64,000 nucleotides of DNA from Oscillospiraceae bacterium (GTDB lineage Bacteria; Bacillota; Clostridia; Oscillospirales; Oscillospiraceae): NCBI GenBank assembly GCA_009777235.1, contig WRMH01000005.1, positions 57,156-121,155 on the forward strand, written 5' to 3'. Shown piece by piece: positions 43,733-50,645 of this stretch. How positions within the stretch are numbered: the first letter of the stretch is position 1; every line of letters starts with the position of its first letter. The translations under genes and the position numbers were made by a program. The notes under the pieces are model-generated. The model was given only the letters and a program-made list of their open reading frames with translations. It had not been told where the DNA came from and did not search any database.

Positions 43733-44802
43733 GTAGAGGTACAATAGATAAGTGAAAGAATAAAAGGACAAGGCGCTCACGGATTGGTAAAATGGTAAGT
43801 GAAGAGCAAACCATAACCGACCAGAAAGGAGCGACCTGTCATGGTAAGCGTAGCACAAAAGGCACGATGGTGTCAAAGGGTTTTAGAGAGGATAGAGAAA
43901 GCGCGGAAGAAGGGGGATAAGCACGCAGTATCTCGCATATGCGGATATTGCCGAGTATCGGTAAAAACAGCGTATGATTGGCAAAAGAAATGGGATGGCA
44001 GTTGGCAAAGCCTTGCGGCGAAATCGCATCGACCTAAGGGTCATCCAAATGCACACACAGAAGCGGAGATTGAGTTAATCATCAACACGCGGCGTGAGGT
44101 TGGGTTTATCGCACCATTGCTGATGTATCAAGAGTTGATGGAGCGGGGCTACCGTCGCAGTTACGGGGGTTTTAAACGGTTTTTTAGGAAGCACTTCGCT
44201 CCGTCTGCGACTCCGCTTGTACGTCCTAAAAAACCGGAGGTATACGACGGGGGTACATATCCGGGGGAAAGGGTACAAATTGATGTAAAATATGTGCCAA
44301 AAGCAAACTTATATGGCGAAAAGCTGTATCAATACACACTGATAGACGAATATTCCCGCTGGTGCTACAGAGAAATCCACAATGAACTCAATGCTCACAT
44401 ATCCGGTTTATTTTTACATCGTGCAGCCAAAGCTGCGCCGTTCAAAATCAAGGGAGCACAGACCGACAACGGTCATGAATTCACAAACGCCTTGTTCGGG
44501 CAAAAGAAAGAAGAACTCACACGATTTGAACTTGCTCTCAAGGGGCTTGGTATCGAATACCGCCGAATCCGGGTCGGCACGCCGAAGCATAACGGCCGCG
44601 TTGAGCGCCAGCACGGATTGGATATGCAGAGGTTTTACAAACGTCAAATACTCACATCTTTAGATGACGCAAGGCATAAAGTCGCTGTTTACAATACTTG
44701 GAGCAACACCAGAATCAAAACTTGTTTGAATTTTCGCTCACCCTTCCAAATCATAGCATGCTTCAATCCTTAATTCTTTCACTCATCATTGACACCCGTA
44801 CA
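43732..44802 (+). mobile_element. Insertion sequence (~1.07 kb) with TGTA-starting terminal inverted repeats
   Basis: The left end TGTAGAGGTACAATAGATAA followed by GTGAAAGAAT matches imperfectly the reverse complement of the right end (TGTACGGGTGTCAATGATGA, then GTGAAAGAAT). Both ends thus read TGTA inward and share AGTGAAAGAAT. One transposase gene fills the element. Direct repeats of ~26 bp flank it (43706-43732, 44802-44828). The ends and single DDE transposase fit the IS481-like group. Such a long target duplication is more like that of the IS1202 group. Confidence 0.8.
43841..44773 (+). CDS. DDE (rve-type) transposase
   Basis: The 310-residue protein has an N-terminal HTH (ISRICGYCRVSV-like; here VSRICGYCRVSVKTAYDWQK). 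The integrase core follows, with catalytic residues in VQIDVKYVP (Asp), AQTDNGHEFT (Asp) and GTPKHNGRVERQH (Glu). It would cut and paste the surrounding element. GAAAGGAG stands before the ATG, ~110 bp inside the left end. The frame is intact, so the element may be active. Confidence 0.92.
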   Translation: MVSVAQKARWCQRVLERIEKARKKGDKHAVSRICGYCRVSVKTAYDWQKKWDGSWQSLAAKSHRPKGHPNAHTEAEIELIINTRREVGFIAPLLMYQELMERGYRRSYGGFKRFFRKHFAPSATPLVRPKKPEVYDGGTYPGERVQIDVKYVPKANLYGEKLYQYTLIDEYSRWCYREIHNELNAHISGLFLHRAAKAAPFKIKGAQTDNGHEFTNALFGQKKEELTRFELALKGLGIEYRRIRVGTPKHNGRVERQHGLDMQRFYKRQILTSLDDARHKVAVYNTWSNTRIKTCLNFRSPFQIIACFNP

Positions 44803-44828
44803 TCCAAAAAGCAAGTTTTTTTGCTCTT
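44802..44828. repeat. Right flanking direct repeat of the IS element
   Basis: Identical over 27 bp to 43706-43732; see the left copy. Confidence 0.8.
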
Positions 44829-44833
44829 ACCTA

Positions 44834-44978
44834 TTGACTTTTGGGCAAATATAGTGTTTACTGTACACGATGTACAGAGATTTGTGAAAAATCTTCATTC
44901 GTCAAGGGTGCTACTTGACGAATAGGGCATATATGAAGAGCCACTACTGACATTAGTTTAGTTCAGTAGTGGTTTTTA
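44834..44978 (+). ncRNA. Candidate small RNA with promoter, two hairpins and an intrinsic terminator
   Basis: TTGACT (44834-44839), a 17-bp spacer and TTTACT (44857-44862) resemble a promoter. CTGTACA-CGA-TGTACAG (44861-44877) lies at the expected start. ATTCGTCAAG (44897-44906) pairs with CTTGACGAAT (44914-44923). CCACTACTGA (44941-44950) pairs with TCAGTAGTGG (44963-44972) followed by TTTTTATT. The predicted transcript is ~105 nt. A frame across it (PIDFWANIVFTVHDVQRFVK, stop at 44923) also looks somewhat coding, so a gene remnant with its terminator is the alternative. I see nothing clear in 44980-45200 apart from the radC leader. Confidence 0.45.
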
Positions 44979-45200
44979 TTGTGCGAGAAAAGCTCAAGTA
45001 TTATGCAGGAGGCATCCGCTCATGGATGTCAATTTTGCGTTGAAATATCATCATTTTAAGCTCGCCGCTCACCATTAAATTCATATTGAACTCCGGTGAT
45101 TTTAGGCATATTATAAACGAGATGATTTGAAAGCGGCGGCAAATAATTCATAAAAAAGGCGGCGACGCAAAATATGGATTAAAGATAAGGGTAAATGATT

Positions 45201-45842
45201 ATGATTATAGAAAGCGCAACTGTACTGCCACGGGAAAAGCTCGTCAAAAAAGGCGCGGGAGCACTCAGTGATTTGGAGCTGCTTCAGGTGGTTATCGGCA
45301 GCGGCGGGAAGGGCAATGATTTTAAGCAAATAGCAAAAAACCTGAACGCTTTGGTAAATAAACTGGGCGCGGAAAATGTGACATATGCTGATGTAAAAGC
45401 GATCAAGGGCATTGGCGAGGCCAAAGCGGCGGTGATTTTCGCGGCGCTCGAGTTTTGGAAAAGACGGATCATAAAGCAAGCCGCGCCCCTCGTTGATTCT
45501 CCCGAAAAAGCCGTGGAACTGCTAAGCCATATAAAAAATAAAAAGCAGGAGCATTTTGTCCTGCTTACCCTAAACGGAGCGCGGCGGCTAATAAACAGCA
45601 GAGTTGTAACCATCGGTACGCTCATGTCTTCGCTTGTGCATCCGCGCGAAGTATTCTCCTACGCAATTGAAGACAGAGCCGCCTCAATCATAGTGGCTCA
45701 TAACCATCCCAGCGGGTTTCTCGATATTTCCGACAACGACAGAGAAGTGACAAAAAGGCTGCGTCAGGTCGGCGACATAGTGGGTATTCGGCTCGACGAT
45801 CATATTATCGTTGCGGGCGATGAATTTGTAAGCGCATACTGA
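45201..45842 (+). CDS. radC: RadC family JAB-domain protein
   Basis: The ~213-residue protein has the HhH-like UPF0758 N-terminus (REKLVKKGAGALSDLELLQV, VKAIKGIGEAKAAVI). The JAB1/MPN domain has the metal motif HNHPSGFLDISDND and EVFSYAIEDRAASIIVAHN. RadC is no longer held to be a repair enzyme and its activity is unknown; it is often near mobile DNA, as here beside the IS. AAGGG at 45187 suits ATG 45201 better than ATG 45195. Confidence 0.92.
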   Translation: MIIESATVLPREKLVKKGAGALSDLELLQVVIGSGGKGNDFKQIAKNLNALVNKLGAENVTYADVKAIKGIGEAKAAVIFAALEFWKRRIIKQAAPLVDSPEKAVELLSHIKNKKQEHFVLLTLNGARRLINSRVVTIGTLMSSLVHPREVFSYAIEDRAASIIVAHNHPSGFLDISDNDREVTKRLRQVGDIVGIRLDDHIIVAGDEFVSAY

Positions 45843-46009
45843 TGCGCTTGCGCATAGTTAAAGATATGCGTGATGCGCGGAAAAATGCGGAAATTTTGAA
45901 AGCCTCTGCGTTTGGCAGCTTGCCGCGCGGTGAAAGCAAAACGCGGGGGAGGGCGGAGAGAGCGCGAAAAGTACGTGCTCAATGTAAAGAGTGAAGTCAA
46001 AGCAAAACT

Positions 46010-46177
46010 TCACATTGTGAGAAAACGAAGATAGCGGCGAGGTTTTGTTTTCTCGCTTTTTTTTGTTTTTCCGGCGCCATCTTCCTTTTCTGACATATAT
46101 GGGAAAAATATATCCCATAAATCGTCTATTTCGTTTTCAAGGACTTCCTCAAAAACCACGGTTTCATTTTCTTTCAT
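46010..46177 (-). CDS. Small acidic-to-basic protein of unknown function
   Basis: A 55-residue protein (MKENETVVFEEVLENEIDDL start, then FFPYMSEKEDGAGKTKK and a basic end) has a strong ribosome site, GGAGG ten bases before ATG 46177. The frame is open upstream to 46267, but that part lacks a site. A consensus promoter (46323-46351) and a motif shared with the 46401-46868 gene lie upstream. No family recognised. The charge shift (acidic head, Lys/Arg tail) suggests a binding peptide rather than an enzyme. Confidence 0.5.
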   Translation of the reverse strand: MKENETVVFEEVLENEIDDLWDIFFPYMSEKEDGAGKTKKSEKTKPRRYLRFLTM

Positions 46178-46292
46178 CAGCAACGTTCCTCCATGCTTTT
46201 TATAGATTGTTTGCCATAAATTGCCCGGTTTGTTGACGCGCGCATTGCGCATTGTTTGCATTGTCATCTGTTATCGCTTTTAGGTAAACAAT

Positions 46293-46351
46293 AGATAACC
46301 AATAGGTAACATTATTCTCACAAATATACAGTAATAAAAACGGCTTGTCAA
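46293..46351 (-). promoter_or_regulatory. Promoter and shared operator-like motif of the 46177 gene
   Basis: On the minus strand TTGACA (46346-46351), a 17-bp spacer and TATATT (46323-46328) are followed by ATGTTACCTATTGGTTATCT (46293-46312). Within it GTTACCTATTG and GTTATCTATTG repeat with an 11-bp period. A near-identical motif (46893-46911) follows the promoter of the next gene. Confidence 0.65.
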
Positions 46352-46400
46352 GCATTAATTTTGCAATTGTCAAAAATTTTTTTATTATTTGACAAAGTGA

Positions 46401-46868
46401 TTATGTCATGAGCCTTATCTTTTGCTGATCGTTTATATCCGGGTCTGCGAGCATACCATCATACTCGAGAGTACTTACCCAATTTTTGCCGTATCGGGAT
46501 TCCCATTTATTCACGGTTTCGTTTCCTTTTTCCGTGAGCTTATACTCGACCGTGCCGCTGCCGGAGGTTTCTCTGGCAATGCTGCCGCGGGCGATAAAGC
46601 CTCCGGCCCCCACGAGCGTTCTGCAGTTGCGGAGACAGGTATCTTCAAATTCGCGCTGATTCATAACGCCGCCCGAATCTCGCAGACATGCCAAAATTGC
46701 CACGGCACGCCCTTCTCCGGCCTTGACGATTTTGCCTTTCGCCGGAGCTTTGAGTTCTGCCGCCGCGCCGGCTTTTACATAAGCGATGGCGGCATCAAGA
46801 GCTTCTCGGGATCGAATGAGTTCGGTTAGCACTAATTCTCTGTTTATTGTGATTTCACCTCTCGGCAT
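46401..46868 (-). CDS. Probable winged-helix protein of unknown function
   Basis: The ~155-residue protein has a helical N-terminal part (RELVLTELIRSREALDAAIA). A likely winged helix follows (AVAILACLRDSGGVMNQREF, VEYKLTEKGNETVNKWESRY, the latter a typical wing and recognition-like end). I do not recognise a named family. It has its own consensus promoter (46902-46930) and shares an operator-like motif with the small gene downstream, so it may be the autoregulated controller of the pair. The ATG (46868) lacks a good ribosome site; AGAGGTG inside could serve a later non-ATG start. Confidence 0.6.
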   Translation of the reverse strand: MPRGEITINRELVLTELIRSREALDAAIAYVKAGAAAELKAPAKGKIVKAGEGRAVAILACLRDSGGVMNQREFEDTCLRNCRTLVGAGGFIARGSIARETSGSGTVEYKLTEKGNETVNKWESRYGKNWVSTLEYDGMLADPDINDQQKIRLMT

Positions 46869-46892
46869 AAAGGTATGCAAAAGATAAGCTAA

Positions 46893-46930
46893 AGATAACC
46901 AATGGTAGCATAAAAATCCATATTTGTCAA
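46893..46930 (-). promoter_or_regulatory. Promoter and operator-like motif of the 46868 gene
   Basis: On the minus strand TTGACA (46925-46930), a 17-bp spacer and TACCAT (46902-46907) overlap the motif ATGCTACCATTGGTTATCT (46893-46911), nearly the same as at 46293-46312. Confidence 0.65.
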
Positions 46931-46949
46931 GATGCAGTTTTTGACATTT

Positions 46950-46979
46950 TTGACATTTCTGCTTTTTGACAAATATAGT
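46950..46979 (+). promoter_or_regulatory. Divergent plus-strand promoter with repeated TTGACA
   Basis: TTGACA (46950-46955), an 18-bp spacer and TATAGT (46974-46979) face right, with further TTGACA copies at 46941 and 46966. No complete gene follows before 47271; only a coding-like tail at 47083-47182 does. Confidence 0.5.
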
Positions 46980-47082
46980 AAAATGATCCCTTATCTTGCA
47001 TTGCAGGGATTAGCATATAAGGGAATTTACAAATATTAAAGAAAATTGCTGGTTCTATCCTGTCTATCCTATAATTTATCTT

Positions 47083-47182
47083 ATTCGGCGCAGCCTGGAG
47101 CGCAAGGTTTTTATCCGTCAACGCCGCCTGAAATGACGCAGGACGCACCCAATCCGGACGACGTGACGTCCAAATCGGAGTA
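47083..47182 (+). pseudogene. Proline-rich C-terminal coding remnant
   Basis: A plus-strand frame reads YSAQPGAQGFYPSTPPEMTQ, then DAPNPDDVTSKSE and a stop. It has no start codon. It looks like the end of a lost gene. The rest of the 46869-47271 gap holds only the promoters described and the xpt terminator. Confidence 0.25.
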
Positions 47183-47223
47183 ATCGCTATCTCATAATAA
47201 AACGTGTTTGCCAAAAAACAAAA

Positions 47224-47258
47224 TTGAGGGTTACTCCGATTATCAGAGTAACCCTCAA
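47224..47258 (-). terminator. xpt intrinsic terminator
   Basis: TTGAGGGTTACTC (47224-47236) and GAGTAACCCTCAA (47246-47258) pair perfectly over 13 bp with a 9-nt loop. On the minus strand TTTTGTTTTTT follows, 14 bp after the xpt stop. Confidence 0.9.
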
Positions 47259-47271
47259 CCCTATACAAAAC

Positions 47272-47844
47272 TCAATCAATGAAAGTGATTTTTCCGTTGG
47301 CAAGTGAGGAAATGCGAGCAAGTGATTCAATCGCAATACCCGTTTTTTCAAGCATTGCGCGGCCTTTTTGGAAAGTTTTCTCGATGACGAACCCAAACCC
47401 TGCTATTTTTGCGCCAACCTGCTCGCTGACCTTTACCAACCCTCCGGCCACTTCGCCGTTTGCCAGAAAGTCATCTATAAGCAATACAACGTCGCTGCGG
47501 TCTATATGTTGCCTTGAAACGGTCAGCGTTGTAACTTCCTGTTTTGTGAACGAAAACACTTCGGCTGTGAGCAAGTCGTCTTTTAGCGTAAGGGATTGCC
47601 GCTTTCGGGCAAATATAAGGTCAACGCCAAACTCCAAAGCGGTCATAAGCGCCGGAGCTATCCCCGATGACTCGGCAGTCAAAACCTTTGTTATCTTTAC
47701 GTGTGAAAATAGTTTTTTGAACTCTTTGCCGATTTCTCTCATTAGTACGGGATTGACCTGATGATTTATAAATGAATCTACCTTTAGTATACTGTCACTT
47801 AAGACAATGCCTTTTTCCAGTATGGTTTTTTTGAGAAGTTCCAT
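47272..47844 (-). CDS. xpt: Xanthine phosphoribosyltransferase
   Basis: The 190-residue protein matches Xpt, which salvages xanthine to XMP. MELLKKTILEKGIVLSDSIL opens it, KVLTAESSGIAPAL replaces the usual substrate loop, and VVLLIDDFLANGEVAGGLV is the PRPP-binding motif (DD in place of the frequent DE). It feeds the GuaA reaction encoded at 16316. No pbuX permease follows. The leader has two hairpins but no purine riboswitch core, unlike many Bacillota xpt genes. A strong terminator follows. Confidence 0.95.
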   Translation of the reverse strand: MELLKKTILEKGIVLSDSILKVDSFINHQVNPVLMREIGKEFKKLFSHVKITKVLTAESSGIAPALMTALEFGVDLIFARKRQSLTLKDDLLTAEVFSFTKQEVTTLTVSRQHIDRSDVVLLIDDFLANGEVAGGLVKVSEQVGAKIAGFGFVIEKTFQKGRAMLEKTGIAIESLARISSLANGKITFID

Positions 47845-47871
47845 AATTACCTCAGTTTATTTAATATAGTT

Positions 47872-47935
47872 GCCGCGTCAGCGGCGAGAAAAATGACTAA
47901 AATCGCCCGTATAATAACCGCTTGCGGTTATTATA
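47872..47935 (-). promoter_or_regulatory. xpt promoter with palindrome over the -10 and a leader hairpin
   Basis: ATAATAACCGC (47911-47921) and GCGGTTATTAT (47924-47934) form a perfect 11-bp inverted repeat that starts inside the -10 TATAAT (47930-47935, minus strand). GCCGC-GTCA-GCGGC (47872-47885) is a second small hairpin in the leader. An operator on the -10 or an RNA switch are both possible. Confidence 0.6.
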
Positions 47936-47977
47936 TCATAAAGTTTCATTTTATGGTATGATGACTACGCAAATTGA

Positions 47978-48517
47978 TTACAGAATATATGGTTTTGCCA
48001 GGTTTATTGCGGCTATTGAAAAAAGATGTGATAAAGTGCCATTTGAAATACAGTGGTTTATCTTATCAAGAGGAATAGTAAGTATTTCAATATCTTCCGT
48101 ATCATCTAATTTTTGATCAAAACATTTACATATATCGTCACAGAAATACATATAAATCATATTGCTTTGTATTGCCGGGTTGCAATAAAATTTACCTAAC
48201 AGGATAGGCGGTTTATTGCATATGTACCCCGTTTCTTCCCTCAATTCCCGTATAATAGCTTCATCAGGAGTTTCTTCATTTTTTACTCCTCCCGCGATAA
48301 TTTCAAGACAAAAGTCTGAAATCCCTTGTCTATATTGTTTTACCAATAATATTTCGTTATTATTAGTCAATGCTACTATATTGACCCAGTCAACAAATTC
48401 AGAAACGTGATAATCGTGAATAATTTTGCCGTTTGGCAAAATACATCTGTCGGCACGTAAATTGCCGTATGGAGATTTGAAAATGTATTTTGAATCATCA
48501 ACTATCCATTTATCCAT
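47978..48517 (-). CDS. Nudix hydrolase (ADP-ribose pyrophosphatase-like)
   Basis: The ~179-residue protein carries a full Nudix box, GGVKNEETPDEAIIRELREE followed by TGYI. The upstream segment VNIVALTNNNEILLVKQYRQ is typical of ADP-ribose/NDP-sugar pyrophosphatases. ATG 48517 is chosen because AGGAG lies ten bases before it; the frame is open to 48550. It follows a second Nudix gene by 29 bp. The gene is markedly AT-rich compared with the surrounding xpt and DUF4349 genes, suggesting transfer. Confidence 0.85.
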   Translation of the reverse strand: MDKWIVDDSKYIFKSPYGNLRADRCILPNGKIIHDYHVSEFVDWVNIVALTNNNEILLVKQYRQGISDFCLEIIAGGVKNEETPDEAIIRELREETGYICNKPPILLGKFYCNPAIQSNMIYMYFCDDICKCFDQKLDDTEDIEILTIPLDKINHCISNGTLSHLFSIAAINLAKPYIL

Positions 48518-48546
48518 GCTTTTAGTAACTCCTAATAGTAGTATAT

Positions 48547-49335
48547 TCAAATTTCACGATTATTTCCCTCCCATATATTGGGCAATGGGCTTATTTCTGC
48601 TGCATCAAATAATAATTGACCCAAATAGTCAACAAACTCGTATGGTCTGCTTAAAAAATGTATGATTGCTTTCGGGGAGTTTTCAACAAAAACAAGATCG
48701 TCCAATTCACCATCATACATATTTCCCTTTTTATATTTCAAAAAACAATTATTTAATTGGAAAGAATATAATGGAATTTCTATCAAATAACATATACCAA
48801 ACAATTCCATATCTCCCCTGACTATAATATAGTTTGAACTATGTTTAAAAAATTTTGCTCTAATTATAATGCCAGTTTCTTCGTAAATTTCTCTTTGCAG
48901 TGTTGAAATCATATTTAATCTATTATCCATAAAATCATCTTTGCTTACGCCTCCGCCAATACATTGCACAATACCGGGAAATGAAGTTTTTTGACTCATT
49001 TTTCCCAGTAAAAACATATTATCTTTTGTCTTTATTAATCCACCCACGGCAATCATTTTACATAAAATTTCACAATTATTTTTATGATTTAACATATATG
49101 TATAATGGGCATAATTACTTTTAGCTAATTTAATATTTATTGTCTTATCATAAATATTAAATTCATCAATACTAAAAACCAGACCATTAAATAAAGAGGG
49201 ATTATTTTTTACACATTCTTCCCAGTTGTTTTCAATGCATTTTTTTAATCTATTTGGTAATATAACATCACGGTCAGTGATTTCGATTTCAATTTTTCGA
49301 TCATTTTTGTAGACGCTACAGTTTTTTTCTATCAA
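48547..49335 (-). CDS. Nudix-domain protein with N-terminal extension
   Basis: The ~262-residue protein has a ~100-residue N-terminal part of unknown role (SVYKNDRKIEIEITDRDVIL). A Nudix domain follows: FPGIVQCIGGGVSKDD, then STLQREIYEETGIII, with a stretched spacing between the Gly and the REIYEETG helix. The frame runs upstream into the lipoprotein gene, but the likely start is TTG 49335, seven bases after GGAG. It is very AT-rich. With the next Nudix gene it forms a two-gene unit 16 bp behind the DUF4349 gene. Substrate unknown. Confidence 0.78.
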   Translation of the reverse strand: MIEKNCSVYKNDRKIEIEITDRDVILPNRLKKCIENNWEECVKNNPSLFNGLVFSIDEFNIYDKTINIKLAKSNYAHYTYMLNHKNNCEILCKMIAVGGLIKTKDNMFLLGKMSQKTSFPGIVQCIGGGVSKDDFMDNRLNMISTLQREIYEETGIIIRAKFFKHSSNYIIVRGDMELFGICYLIEIPLYSFQLNNCFLKYKKGNMYDGELDDLVFVENSPKAIIHFLSRPYEFVDYLGQLLFDAAEISPLPNIWEGNNREI

Positions 49336-49351
49336 TAATAGTCTCCAATTT

Positions 49352-50458
49352 TCACATATTTTCGGGCGAAAATTGCGCAGCATCCTGCTGCGGCTGCGTA
49401 TCTGCGCTCTCCTGCGGCGACGCGGATGCCTTTTGAGCCCTTGCTGCTTTTCGTTTGCGCAATTTTCCTCTGACCGCAACAAATAACACGATTGCTATAA
49501 GGGCAAGTATCAACAGCGTTGGGGCGCTGACAACTATCCACATAAGCAGATTCATAAAGAATCTTCCTATGCTGTTTAAGGTATCTCTGATGCCGTCAGC
49601 CATTTGCTCCCAATAGGTACGGTCCACCGGCTTGGGCGGCTCTGTATACTCTTCGACCTCTTGAATATTGATGGTGAGCGTACTGTAATCTACTTGGCGC
49701 TGCCAATTATTTAAAGTGGCAGTAAGCCGTTCGATTTGATACCGGACATCCGATATGCGCTCTTCAATGGCGATCAGGTCGGGTATATCCTCTGCTTTTG
49801 AGAGCATATCAAGCAAACGCTCTTCTTGTACAAGCAGAGTTTTTAGGCGTGTTTCGGTATCTATAAATTGCGATGTTATGTTTTCGGCATTGCTGTTTTG
49901 GTAAACGATATTTCCGAGAGTTTCAAGCCTTGACGTTATTGCGTTCAGTTGGTCTACCGGTACACGGATGGCAAAATACGCGCTGCGGTAGCTCGCGCCG
50001 CCGTAATATGTCGTTTCGTAGTTATTGCCCCTTATATTTGAGCTTTCAACAAACGCCCCGTGAGCGGTTATGAGGTTGCCGACATTCGTAATGGTTTCGT
50101 CAAATTTCAGCGTTTCGATTTGGGCGTAGTATGAGTAGATTATCTTTTCGGACAAACCTTCGGTGACAGGGGCTATCACGTCGCCAAAGCCCGCGCCGTA
50201 GCTGCCCGCATCGGGCGCGGCATATAAATAGGCATCGGAAAAATCGCCGGATATATCTGCCTTGCTTGCCAACACAGCGCCGCCCGGCGCCATATCTCCG
50301 GTGTCACTGCCGGACATGTTGCGGCGTTCGTAGCTTGATTCTGGATTGACCATATCTGCGCTCCCACATCCTGTGAGCGCCGTTGCCGCAAAAGCCATAG
50401 CAAAGGTCAGGGCAAGCAGGGCGGATATTTTCTTCACGTTTATCTTCTTATAGTTCAT
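49352..50458 (-). CDS. DUF4349 domain lipoprotein
   Basis: The 368-residue protein has a lipobox, AATALTGCGS (lipidated Cys31). A DUF4349 domain follows (IETLKFDETITNVGNLITAH, YFAIRVPVDQLNAI), with a coiled coil around residues 195-250 (ETRLKTLLVQEERLLDMLSK, IERLTATLNNW). One membrane helix (LMWIVVSAPTLLILALIAIV) precedes a short basic, Gln-rich cytosolic tail. It is tethered at both ends to the outer face of the membrane. It lies downstream of the ABC exporter genes on the same strand, hinting at a shared role in envelope stress. Function of the family is unknown. Confidence 0.9.
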   Translation of the reverse strand: MNYKKINVKKISALLALTFAMAFAATALTGCGSADMVNPESSYERRNMSGSDTGDMAPGGAVLASKADISGDFSDAYLYAAPDAGSYGAGFGDVIAPVTEGLSEKIIYSYYAQIETLKFDETITNVGNLITAHGAFVESSNIRGNNYETTYYGGASYRSAYFAIRVPVDQLNAITSRLETLGNIVYQNSNAENITSQFIDTETRLKTLLVQEERLLDMLSKAEDIPDLIAIEERISDVRYQIERLTATLNNWQRQVDYSTLTINIQEVEEYTEPPKPVDRTYWEQMADGIRDTLNSIGRFFMNLLMWIVVSAPTLLILALIAIVLFVAVRGKLRKRKAARAQKASASPQESADTQPQQDAAQFSPENM

Positions 50459-50476
50459 AGCTTCATCCTCATTTCA

Positions 50477-50641
50477 TCATACGTCATTTATATCAAGGCC
50501 GTTATTTACATAGACGAAAAGTATCGGGCAATGTTCCGTTTTGCGCAAAATTATTTCACCCGAGCCGCGCAGTGCCGTACAGAGGTTATTTATACGGCAG
50601 AGCCGGCAGCTTGTTGATTGGTTTCCTGCCGCGCTTTTCAT
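50477..50641 (-). CDS. Possible small cysteine-containing protein
   Basis: A ~54-codon frame between the ABC exporter and the DUF4349 gene encodes STSCRLCRINNLCTALRGSG, then EIILRKTEHCPILFVYVN. The C-x-x-C and further Cys residues look non-random, and it would bind a metal or cluster. The ATG at 50641 has AAGGGG immediately before it, which is too close, so the start is uncertain (TTG 50662 is alternative). No family recognised. Confidence 0.35.
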   Translation of the reverse strand: MKSAAGNQSTSCRLCRINNLCTALRGSGEIILRKTEHCPILFVYVNNGLDINDV

Positions 50642-50645
50642 CCCC

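Noticed and set aside
45991..46013. Hairpin GTGAAGT...ACTTCAC after radC as a terminator
   Set aside because: The stem is only 7 bp, with no T-tract on either strand and overlap with the end of the small minus-strand gene; too weak to call.
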